From: Sulfurimicrobium sp963741495
Lineage (GTDB): Bacteria > Pseudomonadota > Gammaproteobacteria > Burkholderiales > Sulfuricellaceae
Length of the DNA: 64,000 bases
Direction: 5' to 3'
NCBI GenBank assembly: GCA_963741495.1
Contig: CAVUID010000018.1
Span: 186,001-250,000 of the forward strand
Shown: one piece after another, positions 10,260 to 19,104 of the stretch
Numbering within the stretch: the first letter of the stretch is position 1
How the letters are laid out: each line of letters begins with the position of its first letter
Program-made: the position numbers and the translations under genes
The notes under the pieces: model-generated
What the model was told of the DNA's origin: nothing
Database searches by the model: none
Seen by the model: the letters and a program-made list of their open reading frames with translations, nothing else

Positions 10260-10821
10260 ATGCCTCAGGTCCTCATCCCTCTCGCCGCCGGCTGCGAAGA
10301 ACTCGAAGCCGTCACCATCATCGACCTGTTGCGCCGTGCCGGAATTGACGTCGTGGTGGCAGGCTTGCAGCCGGGCATCGTCAAGGCCAGTCGGGGCACG
10401 CTGCTGGTGCCGGACTGTACGCTGGACGTTGCCCTGCAGGAAGATTTCGACATGGTGGTGTTGCCCGGCGGCATGCCGGGCATGACGAATCTCAAGGATG
10501 ATCCGCGTATCATTCCTCTGCTGCAAAAGATGGCGCAAAGTGGAAAATATATCTGTGCGATTTGTGCCGCCCCGGTGGTGCTTGCCGAAGCGGGCCTGCT
10601 GAAGGACAAGGAGGCAACCAGCTATCCGGGGTTCCTGGATACGATGAGCTTGCCCGATACCACTTTCAGCGACTGCTCCGGTGGTTAAGGACGGCAAGGT
10701 AATCACTTCGCGCGGCCCCGGCACGGCGATGGATTTTGCTCTTGAATTGATCGAAACACTGGCTGGACGCGGGCGGCGCGATGAAGTGGAAGCCGGTCTG
10801 CAGCGTCCCGGCAAATACTGA
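10260..10821 (+). CDS. DJ-1/PfpI family protein (frameshifted)
   Basis: A ThiJ/DJ-1 superfamily protein with the pattern of YajL/DJ-1. It starts MPQVLIPLAAGCEELEA, where the Glu of the EELEA motif helps activate the nucleophile. The catalytic cysteine sits in YICAICAAPVVLA. Members act as chaperones or as glyoxalase/deglycase-like enzymes, so the substrate is uncertain. Reading breaks near 10,675 after LPDTTFSD; dropping one base gives APVVKDGKVITSRGPGTAMDF and an end at 10,821 (about 186 residues, the normal length). Confidence 0.88.
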
Positions 10822-10832
10822 AGAGACACCTC

Positions 10833-11201
10833 ATGAATATCACCGTGCTGGACAATGCCCATTTGCCCGAAAACGTCCAGTTTCCCATGCTCAGGGCGGC
10901 CAAATATGGCTGGCAGGAATTTTCGCAACTGACACCTGCGCAGATCGGTGAAAATTGCTGGCGTACTCATGTCATCATCACTCTTGGAACCGCACTGCCT
11001 GCCGAATTGCTGGACAAGCTTCCCATGCTGAAACTGGTGATTGAGGCAAAAGAAGGGCTGGTTGATCTGGAGGCCGCCCTCGCGCGCGGCGTCGTCGTTA
11101 GCCGTACGCCAGAAAGCCTGAGCAGCAGCCATTTCTGTCAGGAAGCGGTCGACATCATTGATGATTTCATGGACGGCAAGCGCCGCCACTGCGTGATCTG
11201 A
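10833..11201 (+). CDS. short protein like the ends of a D-2-hydroxyacid dehydrogenase
   Basis: A 122-residue open frame. Residues 1 to about 95 look like the N-terminal substrate-binding part of D-2-hydroxyacid dehydrogenases (ITLGTALPAELLDKLPMLKLVI). The last 20 residues (QEAVDIIDDFMDGKRRHCV) resemble the C-terminal end of the same family. The whole NAD-binding domain with its GxGxxG and catalytic Arg, Glu and His is absent. It is either an internal-deletion product or a shortened protein with another role. It cannot be a working dehydrogenase. Confidence 0.55.
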   Translation: MNITVLDNAHLPENVQFPMLRAAKYGWQEFSQLTPAQIGENCWRTHVIITLGTALPAELLDKLPMLKLVIEAKEGLVDLEAALARGVVVSRTPESLSSSHFCQEAVDIIDDFMDGKRRHCVI

Positions 11202-11263
11202 ACACAATTCTCCCCTGCTCCGGGCTACAATAAAGCCATCCTCATCAAACCCGGAGAGATGCA

Positions 11264-12670
11264 ATGAAAATCCAATTCCATGGTGCCAGCCGTGAGGTTA
11301 CGGGCTCCTGTTATGTTCTGGAAGCTGACGGTCTGCGCTTTCTGGTGGACTGCGGCATGTTTCAAGGCGGACGCGAGGCACGCGACAAGAACCATGCCGC
11401 TTTCGAATTCAATCCCCGCGATATCGATTTTGTATTGCTCACTCATGCCCATATCGATCACTCCGGCATGCTGCCGCGTCTCGCCGCCGATGGTTTCAGC
11501 GGGCCGATCTATACCACGCATGCCACGGCGGAACTGCTTGAAATCATGTTGCGAGATTCGGCGCATATTCAGGAAAAAGAGGCGGAGTGGGGGCAGTATG
11601 CCAAGGGACGGAATTCGCGCAAGGCCAGAGATACAGAGGTAAAGCCACTGTATACCGTGGATGAGGCAAATGCCTGCCTTAAGCAATTGCATGCGGTTGC
11701 ATACGATACCGATCTTTCGCCGCATGCTTCGGTGCGCTGCAAGTTCCGCGAAGCCGGACATATTCTCGGTTCCGCGATCATTGAAGTATGGGTGGACGAA
11801 GCAGGGCAGACGCAGAAGCTGGTTTTTTCTGGCGACCTGGGCAACGCCGGCCAGCCCATTCTGCAGGACCCTGCCATTATCGAATCCGCTGATGTGCTAC
11901 TGATCGAATCCACTTATGGCAATCGCCTGCACAAGACGCTGGACGAGACCATGGACGAGCTGGTGCATGCCATCACCGACACGCTCAAGCACAAGGGTGG
12001 CAATGTCATCATCCCGGCCTTCACCGTGGGGCGTACCCAGGAAATCATTTACCTGCTCTACGACCTGACGCGTCAGGGGCGCCTGCATGATCTCGATATC
12101 TATGTCGACTCACCCATGGCAACCAGCGCCACGGCAATCACCATGAAGCACATCGAGCTCATGGATACCGAAGCGCACGGCCTGATGCAATGGATGAAGG
12201 CCGGGCATAAGGTGCCACGCATCCAGTTTACCGAAACCGTTCAGGATTCCATGGCGCTCAACCAGATCAAGGGCGGCGCCATCATCATTTCCGCCAGCGG
12301 CATGTGCGATGCCGGTCGTATCAAGCACCACCTGCGCTACAACCTGGGGCGGCCGGAGTGTTCGGTGCTGATCACGGGTTTCCAGGCAGGCGGCACACTG
12401 GGGCGGCGGCTGGTGGATGGAGCGAAGATCGTGCGCATTTTTGGTCAGGATATCCCGGTGCGTGCCGATCTCTACACCATCGGCGGACTTTCCGCCCACG
12501 CCGACCAGGCCGGCTTGCTGTCCTGGCTGGGGCATTTCAAGAAACCGCCGCATCATACCTTCATCGTCCATGGCGAAGAGAACGTTGCGTTTGGCTTTGC
12601 CGACCTGATTCGCGAAAACTGGAACTGGCATGTTGAAGTGCCGGGATATCGGGATGAGTTCGAGCTATGA
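11264..12670 (+). CDS. MBL-fold beta-CASP hydrolase (RNA-processing type)
   Basis: A 468-residue metallo-beta-lactamase with beta-CASP domain, related to the CPSF-73/YSH1 group and to bacterial RNA nucleases of that type. The zinc motif is LLTHAHIDHSG. Later metal ligands are visible in REAGHILGSAI, FSGDLGN and LSAHADQAGLLSW. The beta-CASP part has STYGNRLH, IPAFTVGRTQE and YVDSPMA. Cytoplasmic. Probably an RNase, by family. It overlaps dacB by four bases (ATGA). Confidence 0.9.
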   Translation: MKIQFHGASREVTGSCYVLEADGLRFLVDCGMFQGGREARDKNHAAFEFNPRDIDFVLLTHAHIDHSGMLPRLAADGFSGPIYTTHATAELLEIMLRDSAHIQEKEAEWGQYAKGRNSRKARDTEVKPLYTVDEANACLKQLHAVAYDTDLSPHASVRCKFREAGHILGSAIIEVWVDEAGQTQKLVFSGDLGNAGQPILQDPAIIESADVLLIESTYGNRLHKTLDETMDELVHAITDTLKHKGGNVIIPAFTVGRTQEIIYLLYDLTRQGRLHDLDIYVDSPMATSATAITMKHIELMDTEAHGLMQWMKAGHKVPRIQFTETVQDSMALNQIKGGAIIISASGMCDAGRIKHHLRYNLGRPECSVLITGFQAGGTLGRRLVDGAKIVRIFGQDIPVRADLYTIGGLSAHADQAGLLSWLGHFKKPPHHTFIVHGEENVAFGFADLIRENWNWHVEVPGYRDEFEL

Positions 12671-14085
12671 CATGGCTCCGCTGGAGCTTGCTGTTATGTT
12701 TTTCGCTATGGCTTGCGCCCGCGGTGGCAGATTCGTTACCCGCTCCAGTTCGGTCGGCCCTCAAGGCCGCCGGCTTGCCGCAGTCCAGTCTTGGCGTATG
12801 GGTCCAGGATACCCAGTCTAGGGCGCCGTTGCTGGAAGCGGGTGCCGAGCAAGCGATGAATCCTGCTTCCACCATGAAGTTGGTAACCACTTACGCCGCA
12901 CTGGAGCAGCTAGGCCCGGCTTATCGCTGGAAAACCGAAACGTATGTCGCTGGTTCTCTGGCAGGCGAAACGCTGAATGGCGACCTGATCCTCAAGGGCT
13001 ATGGCGACCCCAAGCTGACCCTGGAAAATTTCTGGCTGCTGCTGCGCGATCTGCGCCAGCGCGGTCTGCGCGATATCCGTGGCGGCGTGATCCTGGATCA
13101 GAGCTATTTCGAGCCCACCGCGCACGACCCTGCCGCGTTCGATAATGAGCCGCTGCGCGCCTACAATACTCTTCCCCAGGCCTTGCAGGTGAATTTCAAC
13201 GCCATCCGGATACGCTTGCTGCCGCAGCCGGACAGCAAGGCGCTCCGGGTCGTCGCGGACCCCGCGCCACCTTCCCTGAAAGTGGTCAGTGATCTCGAAA
13301 TGGATGCCGCCCCCTGCGGCGACTGGCGTGAAGGTTTTTCCACCGGGGTGACGACAGTGGGAGTGGAGCGAGTGCTGACTTTGCGCGGGCGCTTCTCTGC
13401 TGCTTGTGGAGAGAAGAGTTTCAATCTGAATCTGCTGGCGAATGGCAGCTATGTGGATAGCGTCTTCCGCCTGTTATGGGAAGAACTGGGCGGAACGCTG
13501 AACGGCAGTGTCCGGGCCGGTGAAGTGCCGCCGGGCGCGACACTGCTGGCAAGCTTTGATTCGCCCCCGCTGGGTGACACGATCCGCGATATCAACAAAT
13601 TCAGCAACAATGTCATGGCGCGGCAATTGTTCCTGACCCTGGGCGCAGAACATTCCGGCCCACCCGCTACGCCGCGCAAAGGCGCGGAGGCGATCGAAAG
13701 CTGGCTGGCGTCCAGGGGGCTGGACTTTCCGGAACTGGTGCTGGAAAACGGATCCGGCCTGTCGCGTATCGAGCGCATCAGCCCACGGCATCTCGGGCTG
13801 CTGCTGGTGAGCGCCAGCAACAGCCCGGTATTCGGCGAATTCGAATCCTCCCTGCCCATCGTGGCAGTGGATGGCACCATGAAAAAGCGCCTGCAGGATC
13901 ACGCGGTCGCCGGCCATGCCCATATCAAGACCGGTTCGCTGGAAGGCGTGCGCAGCGTGGCAGGGTATGTGTTCGATGCAAGGGGGCGGCGCATGGCCGT
14001 GGTGGCGATGGTCAACCATCCCCGAGCCAGCGCGTCGCGTCCGGTGCTGGATGCCTTGCTGCAATGGGTTTATGAGCGCCATTAG
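12667..14085 (+). CDS. dacB: D-alanyl-D-alanine carboxypeptidase/endopeptidase, PBP4 type
   Basis: A periplasmic penicillin-binding protein of class C (peptidase S13) that trims or cleaves peptidoglycan cross-links. A signal peptide covers residues 1-21 (ending APAVA). The three catalytic motifs are present: SxxK in NPASTMKL, SxN in KFSNNVMA and KTG in HIKTGSLEG. At 472 residues the length is normal. The start overlaps the beta-CASP gene and the 3' end overlaps the following MFS gene by 14 bases. Confidence 0.93.
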   Translation: MTWLRWSLLLCFSLWLAPAVADSLPAPVRSALKAAGLPQSSLGVWVQDTQSRAPLLEAGAEQAMNPASTMKLVTTYAALEQLGPAYRWKTETYVAGSLAGETLNGDLILKGYGDPKLTLENFWLLLRDLRQRGLRDIRGGVILDQSYFEPTAHDPAAFDNEPLRAYNTLPQALQVNFNAIRIRLLPQPDSKALRVVADPAPPSLKVVSDLEMDAAPCGDWREGFSTGVTTVGVERVLTLRGRFSAACGEKSFNLNLLANGSYVDSVFRLLWEELGGTLNGSVRAGEVPPGATLLASFDSPPLGDTIRDINKFSNNVMARQLFLTLGAEHSGPPATPRKGAEAIESWLASRGLDFPELVLENGSGLSRIERISPRHLGLLLVSASNSPVFGEFESSLPIVAVDGTMKKRLQDHAVAGHAHIKTGSLEGVRSVAGYVFDARGRRMAVVAMVNHPRASASRPVLDALLQWVYERH

Positions 14086-15265
14086 AACGCTGTTCAATTT
14101 GCCCTCGGCCGTATGGTTGCTGGGCCTGGTCAGCCTGCTCAACGACAGCGCCAGCGAACTGGTCTACCCGCTGCTGCCGCTCTATCTGGCTTCGGTACTG
14201 ATGGCGGGTCCCAAGGCGCTGGGCATCATCGAGGGCATCGCCGAGGCTACAGGCAGCCTGCTCAAGCTCTTCGCCGGCGTCCTGTCAGACAAGCTGGGTT
14301 CCACCAAATACTGGGTAGTCGGCGGCTACAGCCTGGCCGCATTGGGGCGGCCATTGCTGGCGCTGGCGACTTCCTGGCCGATGGTGTTGACCTTGCGTTT
14401 CGCCGACCGGGTTGGCAAGGGGTTGCGTTCCTCGCCGCGCGATGCCCTGCTGGCCCTGAGCGTCGTGCCGGGGCAGCGCGGCCTGGCTTTTGGCGTGCAC
14501 CGCGCCATGGATAATGCCGGTGCGGTGATCGGGCCGCTGCTGGCGGCCTGGCTGTTGTCGCGCGGCATGCCGATCCGCGATATTCTTCTTTGGACCCTGG
14601 TGCCGGGTGTATTGACCGTTGTTCTGGCACTCAGCATCCGCGAACCGCAGCGCGGCCTGCAGACACCCCGGCCATCCTTCAGCTGGAAGCTGGAAGGGTT
14701 CCCGCCGGTCTTCAAACGCTATCTGCTGGTGCTGGCGCTGTTCACCCTGGGCAATTCCTCCAACATGTTTCTGCTGTTGCGTGCCAGGGAAATGGGCGTG
14801 CCGGAATATCAGGTGCCGTTGCTGTGGGCGCTGGTGTCTCTGGTCGCCATGCTGTTTTCCGCCCCGCTTTCGGCGCTTTCCGATCGCCTGGGCCGGGTGC
14901 GGCTGATCGTTTCCGGTTGGGCGGTGTATGGCTTGTTCTATCTGCTGCTGGGGCTGAACGGCAATGTGTTATGGCTGCTGTGGCCCCTGTTCGCTTTTTA
15001 CGGGTTGTTTCTCGCGGCCACCGAGGGTGCGGAAAAGGCGCTGGTCGCCGATCTTGCACCAAAGGAATTGCTGGGCACCGCTTACGGCTGGTTCAATCTT
15101 ACTGCCGGCCTGCTGTTGCTGCCGGCGTCTTTTCTGTTTGGCTGGCTGTGGCAGGATATCAGCCCGGAAACGGCGTTTGGCTTTTCGGCATCGTGCGCGG
15201 TGCTGGCGGCGCTGCTTCTGAAATTCTGGGTGGCGCCGCGTGCGCCAGTAAATCGCGTTTCCTGA
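14072..15265 (+). CDS. MFS transporter
   Basis: A membrane protein of about 397 residues with roughly 12 hydrophobic helices. The loop after helix 2 has FAGVLSDKLGSTKYW, an MFS motif-A-like stretch, and the second half has SALSDRLGRVRLIV. It begins MSAIRTLFNLPSAVWLL. The start overlaps dacB by 14 bases, so the two genes are coupled. Substrate unknown; coupling to a peptidoglycan hydrolase hints at wall fragments or simply at a shared operon. Confidence 0.85.
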   Translation: MSAIRTLFNLPSAVWLLGLVSLLNDSASELVYPLLPLYLASVLMAGPKALGIIEGIAEATGSLLKLFAGVLSDKLGSTKYWVVGGYSLAALGRPLLALATSWPMVLTLRFADRVGKGLRSSPRDALLALSVVPGQRGLAFGVHRAMDNAGAVIGPLLAAWLLSRGMPIRDILLWTLVPGVLTVVLALSIREPQRGLQTPRPSFSWKLEGFPPVFKRYLLVLALFTLGNSSNMFLLLRAREMGVPEYQVPLLWALVSLVAMLFSAPLSALSDRLGRVRLIVSGWAVYGLFYLLLGLNGNVLWLLWPLFAFYGLFLAATEGAEKALVADLAPKELLGTAYGWFNLTAGLLLLPASFLFGWLWQDISPETAFGFSASCAVLAALLLKFWVAPRAPVNRVS

Positions 15266-15272
15266 CTGAGAG

Positions 15273-16203
15273 ATGAAAATGAAATTTATAACGCACCTGC
15301 TGGCTTTCTTCACTGCACTAGGGGCTGGCGGGGCGGCTTTTGCCGTGACGCTCTCCGCGCATCCTGTGGCAGAAAATGTTTACGCCATCATCGGCGATAC
15401 CGGCATGCGTACCTACCAGAACGAGGGGATGAATGCCAACAGCGGTTTTGTGGTGACCCCCGCCGGGGTGGTGGTGATCGACAGCGGCCCGACCTGGCTG
15501 GTGGCGAAGGAAATCCACCGCGTCATCAAAAAGGTAACCAAGCAACCGGTAAAATTTGTCGTCAATACCGGCGGGCAGGACCACCGCTGGCTGGGCAACG
15601 GCTACTTCAAATCCATCGGTGCCGAGATCATTGCGGCACAGCCCGCCCTGGCCGACATGCAGGCGCGTGGCGACATGCAGCTGGCGACCTTGCGCCAGGC
15701 CATTCGCAAGAAAGCAGCAGGCACGCGGCCAGTCTACCCCAATCGCTTTTTTGATCAGAACGAAACGCTCAAGCTGGGCGGGCTGGAAATTCAGCTGCTT
15801 TATTTTAACGGCGGCCACACGCCAGGCGACAGCGTGGTCTGGCTGCCGCAGCAAAGCGTGCTGTTCTCCGGTGATCTGGTCTATGTGGAGCGGATGCTCG
15901 GGGTGCTGCCCTTCAGCAGCTACCCGTGGCTGGTTGGCTTCCTTTGCCGCGATGGAAAAACTTGAACCGCGCACCATCGTTCCGGGCCATGGCCCGGTTT
16001 GCGATCTGGCCATGGCACAGCGGGATACGAGAGACTATCTGAACTTGCTGCGCGGCCACATGAAACAGGCGCTGGATCAAGGTGCCGACCTGCAAACAGC
16101 GATAAGCACACTCGATCAGAGTGCATTCAATTATCTACAGCATTTCGATCTGCTGAGCGGCGGCAATGCCAGCCGGACTTATCTTGAAATGGAAATGGAG
16201 TAA
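15273..16203 (+). CDS. exported MBL-fold hydrolase with altered metal motif (frameshifted)
   Basis: About 309 residues with a signal peptide (1-25, ending GGAAFA). MBL features: VVTPAGVVVIDSGPT, then VVNTGGQDHRWLGNGYF where HxHxDH is usual, GGHTPGDSVVW, LFSGDLVYVERM and IVPGHGPVCD. Two histidines of the first metal motif are thus replaced (TGGQDH). The break near 15,938 is repaired by removing one base. The layout recalls periplasmic MBL proteins associated with quinoprotein or sulfur oxidation, but the substrate is unknown. The tail overlaps the convergent cysteine desulfurase gene by 25 bases. Confidence 0.82.
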
Positions 16204-17349
16204 AGGCTGGTGTGTAGTTGTTTCCAGGCGGAAATCAATGCCTGTGCTGCCCGGCTGATCTCGATGGACGTGGTGTAAGTTCCGAGTGATAACCTGACGG
16301 CACCAGCGGCGCGTTCCTTGCTGGCGCCCATCGCCCCCAGTACCCCGCTGACTGTGTGTTCGCCGGAATGACAGGCGGAACCGGTGGAAGCGGCTACTTC
16401 ACTGGCCGCAGCCCCAAGCAGGTCATGGCCGGTCACACCGGGGAAGGATACGTTCAGGGTGTTGGGCAGGCGCGCTTCCGCGTGGCCATTAAGTACAAGA
16501 TGGGGGATTTCGGCAAGCAACTGCAAATGAAGCTGGTCGCGCAGCGCTTTCAATCGTATCTGTGTCTTGGGAAGATGGTCGTGTGCCACTCTGGCGGCGG
16601 AACCCAGAGCGACGATAAAGGGCACATTCTCCGTTCCGGGGCGCAGGCCGTGTTCATGGTCAGCGCCGGCCAGAACGGATGCAATCCGGGTGGCGTCACG
16701 CACAAACAGTGCGCCCACGCCCTTGGGCGCGTAAAACTTGTGTCCCGCCAGGGTCAGCAGGTCAACGCCGAGATGCGCCACGTTCACCTCTATCTTGCCC
16801 GCGGACTGGGCAGCATCGCTGTGCAGCAGGATGCCTCTTGGCTTGGTCAGCCGGGCGATTTCGGCGATAGGCTGGATCGTGCCCACCTCGTTGTTGGCGT
16901 GCATGATGGAAACCAGTGCTGTGTCCGGGCGCAAGGCACGTTCCACGGCGTGCGGGTCAACGCGGCCCGTGCTGTCCACGGGGATGATGCTTACCTCCCA
17001 GCCTTCATCGCGCAGCCTGAGAAAGGGCCACATCACCGAGGGATGCTCTATGGCGCTGGTAATGAGGTGTTTTTTTCTTGCCGCCCAGCGCCCGCGCCGC
17101 GCCCAGGATGGCCAGGTTGTTGGATTCGGTGGCGCAGCCGGTGAATATGATTTCCTCCGGCTGGGCGCCGATCAGCGTGGCAACTTCTCCCCGTGCCTTT
17201 TCCACCGCCAGTTTCGCCCGCTGCCCATAAATGTGGCTGGAAGACGGGTTGCCGAAGTGCTCGCGCAGGTAAGGCTCGATGGCGTCCGCGACTTCTGGCG
17301 CCACCGGGGTGGTGGCGTTGTAGTCGAGATAGACTGGGTTGGTTGCCAT
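16179..17349 (-). CDS. cysteine desulfurase (frameshifted)
   Basis: A PLP enzyme of the NifS/IscS class that takes sulfur from cysteine as a persulfide for Fe-S clusters or thio-cofactors. It begins VYLDYNATTPVAPEV. The PLP lysine is in LTLAGHKFYAPKG, the histidine region is SAIEHPSVM and the persulfide cysteine is in ASTGSACHSGEH. A break near 17,072 in a run of A residues is repaired by removing one base. It lacks the nearby iscU/iscA expected for the housekeeping copy. It lies in a sulfur cluster, so a role in sulfane-sulfur supply is likely. Confidence 0.88.
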
Positions 17350-17385
17350 GTTTTTCCTTATGGATGTCAGAAAGTCAGGCTCATG

Positions 17386-17611
17386 TCACGCCTCACACTT
17401 CACATTAAAACAGGCGTTGATCTGCCCGGAAGGACGGGTGAAAAATTGCCTGGCAAGTTTGCCGAAACGGTAAATTCGCAGTTCTCCCGCTTCGAAAGGA
17501 ATCCAGCCCGCATCCCCGGTCTGGGGCTCGGTGGCGATCATGGCGCTGGCGGCCTGATCATCCCCCTGTTCCAGATAATGGAGACGGTCGTGGCCGTAGG
17601 CGCTCAGCGCA
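17386..17611 (-). pseudogene. 3' remnant of a class II glutamine amidotransferase-like gene
   Basis: An open frame with no start of its own. It reads AYGHDRLHYLEQG, then SAMIATEPQTGDAGWIPF and EAGELRIYRFGKL before a stop. This resembles the last third of small class II glutamine amidotransferases (EgtC/YafJ type), which carry a similar ATEPLT and PGEL ending. The N-terminal cysteine domain is missing and the frame runs back into the 3' end of the PLP enzyme gene. Identification rests on short motifs. Confidence 0.45.
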
Positions 17612-18773
17612 GCGCCTGCTCCAGATCGGCAATCAGGTCGGCGGCATCCTCCAGCCCGACGGAAAGCCGGATCATGCTGTCGGAGATGCCGCGCCGCGCG
17701 CGCTCCGCCGGGGGCAGGCCGTGATGGGTGGTGGTCACCGGCATGGTGGCCAGGCTCTCCACCCCACCCAGGCTGGGGGCGATGGCGAACAGCTTGAGCC
17801 GGTCCACGACGCGCACCGCATCCTCGTAGCCGCCTTTCACTTCCAGCGTCAGCATGCCGCCAAATCCTTTCATCTGTTTTCGTGCCACGTCATGGCCGGG
17901 GAAACCGGGCAGGCCGGGATAAAGCACGCGCGCCACCTTGGGATGCTGCGCCATCGCCTCGGCCACGGCCTGCGCCGTGGCGTTCTGGCGCTCCACCCGC
18001 ACCGTCAGGCTGCGAATGCTGCGCATCAGCAGCGAGGCGATTTCCGGGGCGATGGTGGTGCCCAGGTTCTTGCGCCAGGGCCACACCGAGGCCAGCAGAT
18101 GGGTCGATCCCATCAGGGCGCCGGCGGTGAGATCGCTGTGGCCGCCGAGATACTTGGTGGCGCTGTGAAGCACGAAATCCGCACCGAGTTCGAGCGGGTT
18201 CTGGTTCACCGGCGAAGCGAAGGTGTTGTCCACCGCCACCAGCGCGCCGTATTCGTGGGCCGTGTCGCTGATGGCGGCAATATCCAGCACTTCCAGGGTG
18301 GGATTGGTGGGCGTTTCGAGGAACACCAGCCCTGCGCCTTGCTTCAGAAATGTTTTCAGCCCATCCAGTTCGCTGCCCAGCAGGAAATAGGTGGGGATGC
18401 CCAGCTCGGGCAACTGGCTGGCCAGCAGTTCCATGGTGCCACCGTAGGCATCGCCGATGCAGACGATGCCCTTGCGGCCATGGGTCAGGAACAGCGCGAC
18501 TTCCGCCGCCATGCCGGAGCTGAAGGCCCAGGCCGCTTCCGCGCCCTCAAGGCTGGCGAGTTTCTCCTCCAGGGCACGGATGGTGGGGTTGAGGCCGTAG
18601 CGGGTATAGAGGCTGCCCGCCTTGCGCCCTTCCACCACGTCGAGCAGGTCGGCGGTGGAGTCGAATTTGAAAGTGGTGGTGGTGTAGATCGGCGTGTGCG
18701 GCGAGCCGTTGGCGTCATTTATCTCACCTGCATGGACGCAGCGGGTGGCAAGGCCTGCGTGTTTTTCGTTCAT
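17604..18773 (-). CDS. trans-sulfuration PLP enzyme (cystathionine gamma-synthase family)
   Basis: A 389-residue Cys/Met-metabolism PLP enzyme. The N-terminus (MNEKHAGLATRCVHAGEIND) and the motif YTRYGLNPTIRALEEKLASLEG are typical. The PLP lysine lies in HSATKYLGGHSDLTAG, and SLGGVESLATMP near the C-terminus contacts the cofactor. It could be a cystathionine gamma-synthase, an O-acylhomoserine sulfhydrylase or a methionine gamma-lyase; the sequence alone does not decide. Its ATG follows directly on the stop of the upstream small gene (TGAATG), so the exporter, small protein and this gene form one operon. Confidence 0.88.
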   Translation of the reverse strand: MNEKHAGLATRCVHAGEINDANGSPHTPIYTTTTFKFDSTADLLDVVEGRKAGSLYTRYGLNPTIRALEEKLASLEGAEAAWAFSSGMAAEVALFLTHGRKGIVCIGDAYGGTMELLASQLPELGIPTYFLLGSELDGLKTFLKQGAGLVFLETPTNPTLEVLDIAAISDTAHEYGALVAVDNTFASPVNQNPLELGADFVLHSATKYLGGHSDLTAGALMGSTHLLASVWPWRKNLGTTIAPEIASLLMRSIRSLTVRVERQNATAQAVAEAMAQHPKVARVLYPGLPGFPGHDVARKQMKGFGGMLTLEVKGGYEDAVRVVDRLKLFAIAPSLGGVESLATMPVTTTHHGLPPAERARRGISDSMIRLSVGLEDAADLIADLEQALR

Positions 18774-19092
18774 TCAAATCCCCTCGAGAAAATGTTCCTG
18801 AATGGCTTCCAGATGTGCCTCCAGATCCGGCACGGCGTTCCAGTCAAGTCCTGCGTCCGTCAGGCCCGGCACAGACATCCCGCGGCAACAGCACTTCGCC
18901 ATTCGCGGGAACCAGCGCCACGCCCCTCACCAGCAAGGCTGGTGCAATCCGCCCCTGTACTGGATGGGGCGAGTGGAAGATGGCGGAAAAAGGCGTGCCG
19001 AGATGCTGGCCGATCTTCTCGGCATAGCGGAGATACAGGGTGCAGCGCTTGCCGGGCGGATTGTTGGCCTCGACATGAATAGTGTAGTTCAT
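18774..19092 (-). CDS. small hypothetical protein in the TauE operon (frameshifted)
   Basis: About 105 residues after removing one base near 18,873. It begins MNYTIHVEANNPPGKRCTLYL and continues RYAEKIGQHLGTPFSAIF, then APALLVRGVALVPANGEV. The C-terminus is acidic (DLEAHLEAIQEHFLEGI). No membrane segment. Cysteines are few (one near residue 17, one near 74). The shape of alpha/beta elements is somewhat thioredoxin- or SelW-like, but there is no CxxC, so I do not assign a family. Its place between an anion exporter and a trans-sulfuration enzyme suggests a sulfur role. Confidence 0.6.
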
Positions 19093-19104
19093 GACCGCTT
19101 CTCC

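Noticed and set aside
9720..11264. 514-residue minus-strand open frame
   Set aside because: It lies opposite yajQ, the DJ-1 gene and the dehydrogenase-like gene, all of which show family motifs. Its translation has no recognisable domain and the composition of an antisense frame.
17721..19082. 453-residue plus-strand open frame
   Set aside because: Antisense to the trans-sulfuration enzyme and small protein; Gly/His/Gln-rich shadow of a G+C-rich gene.
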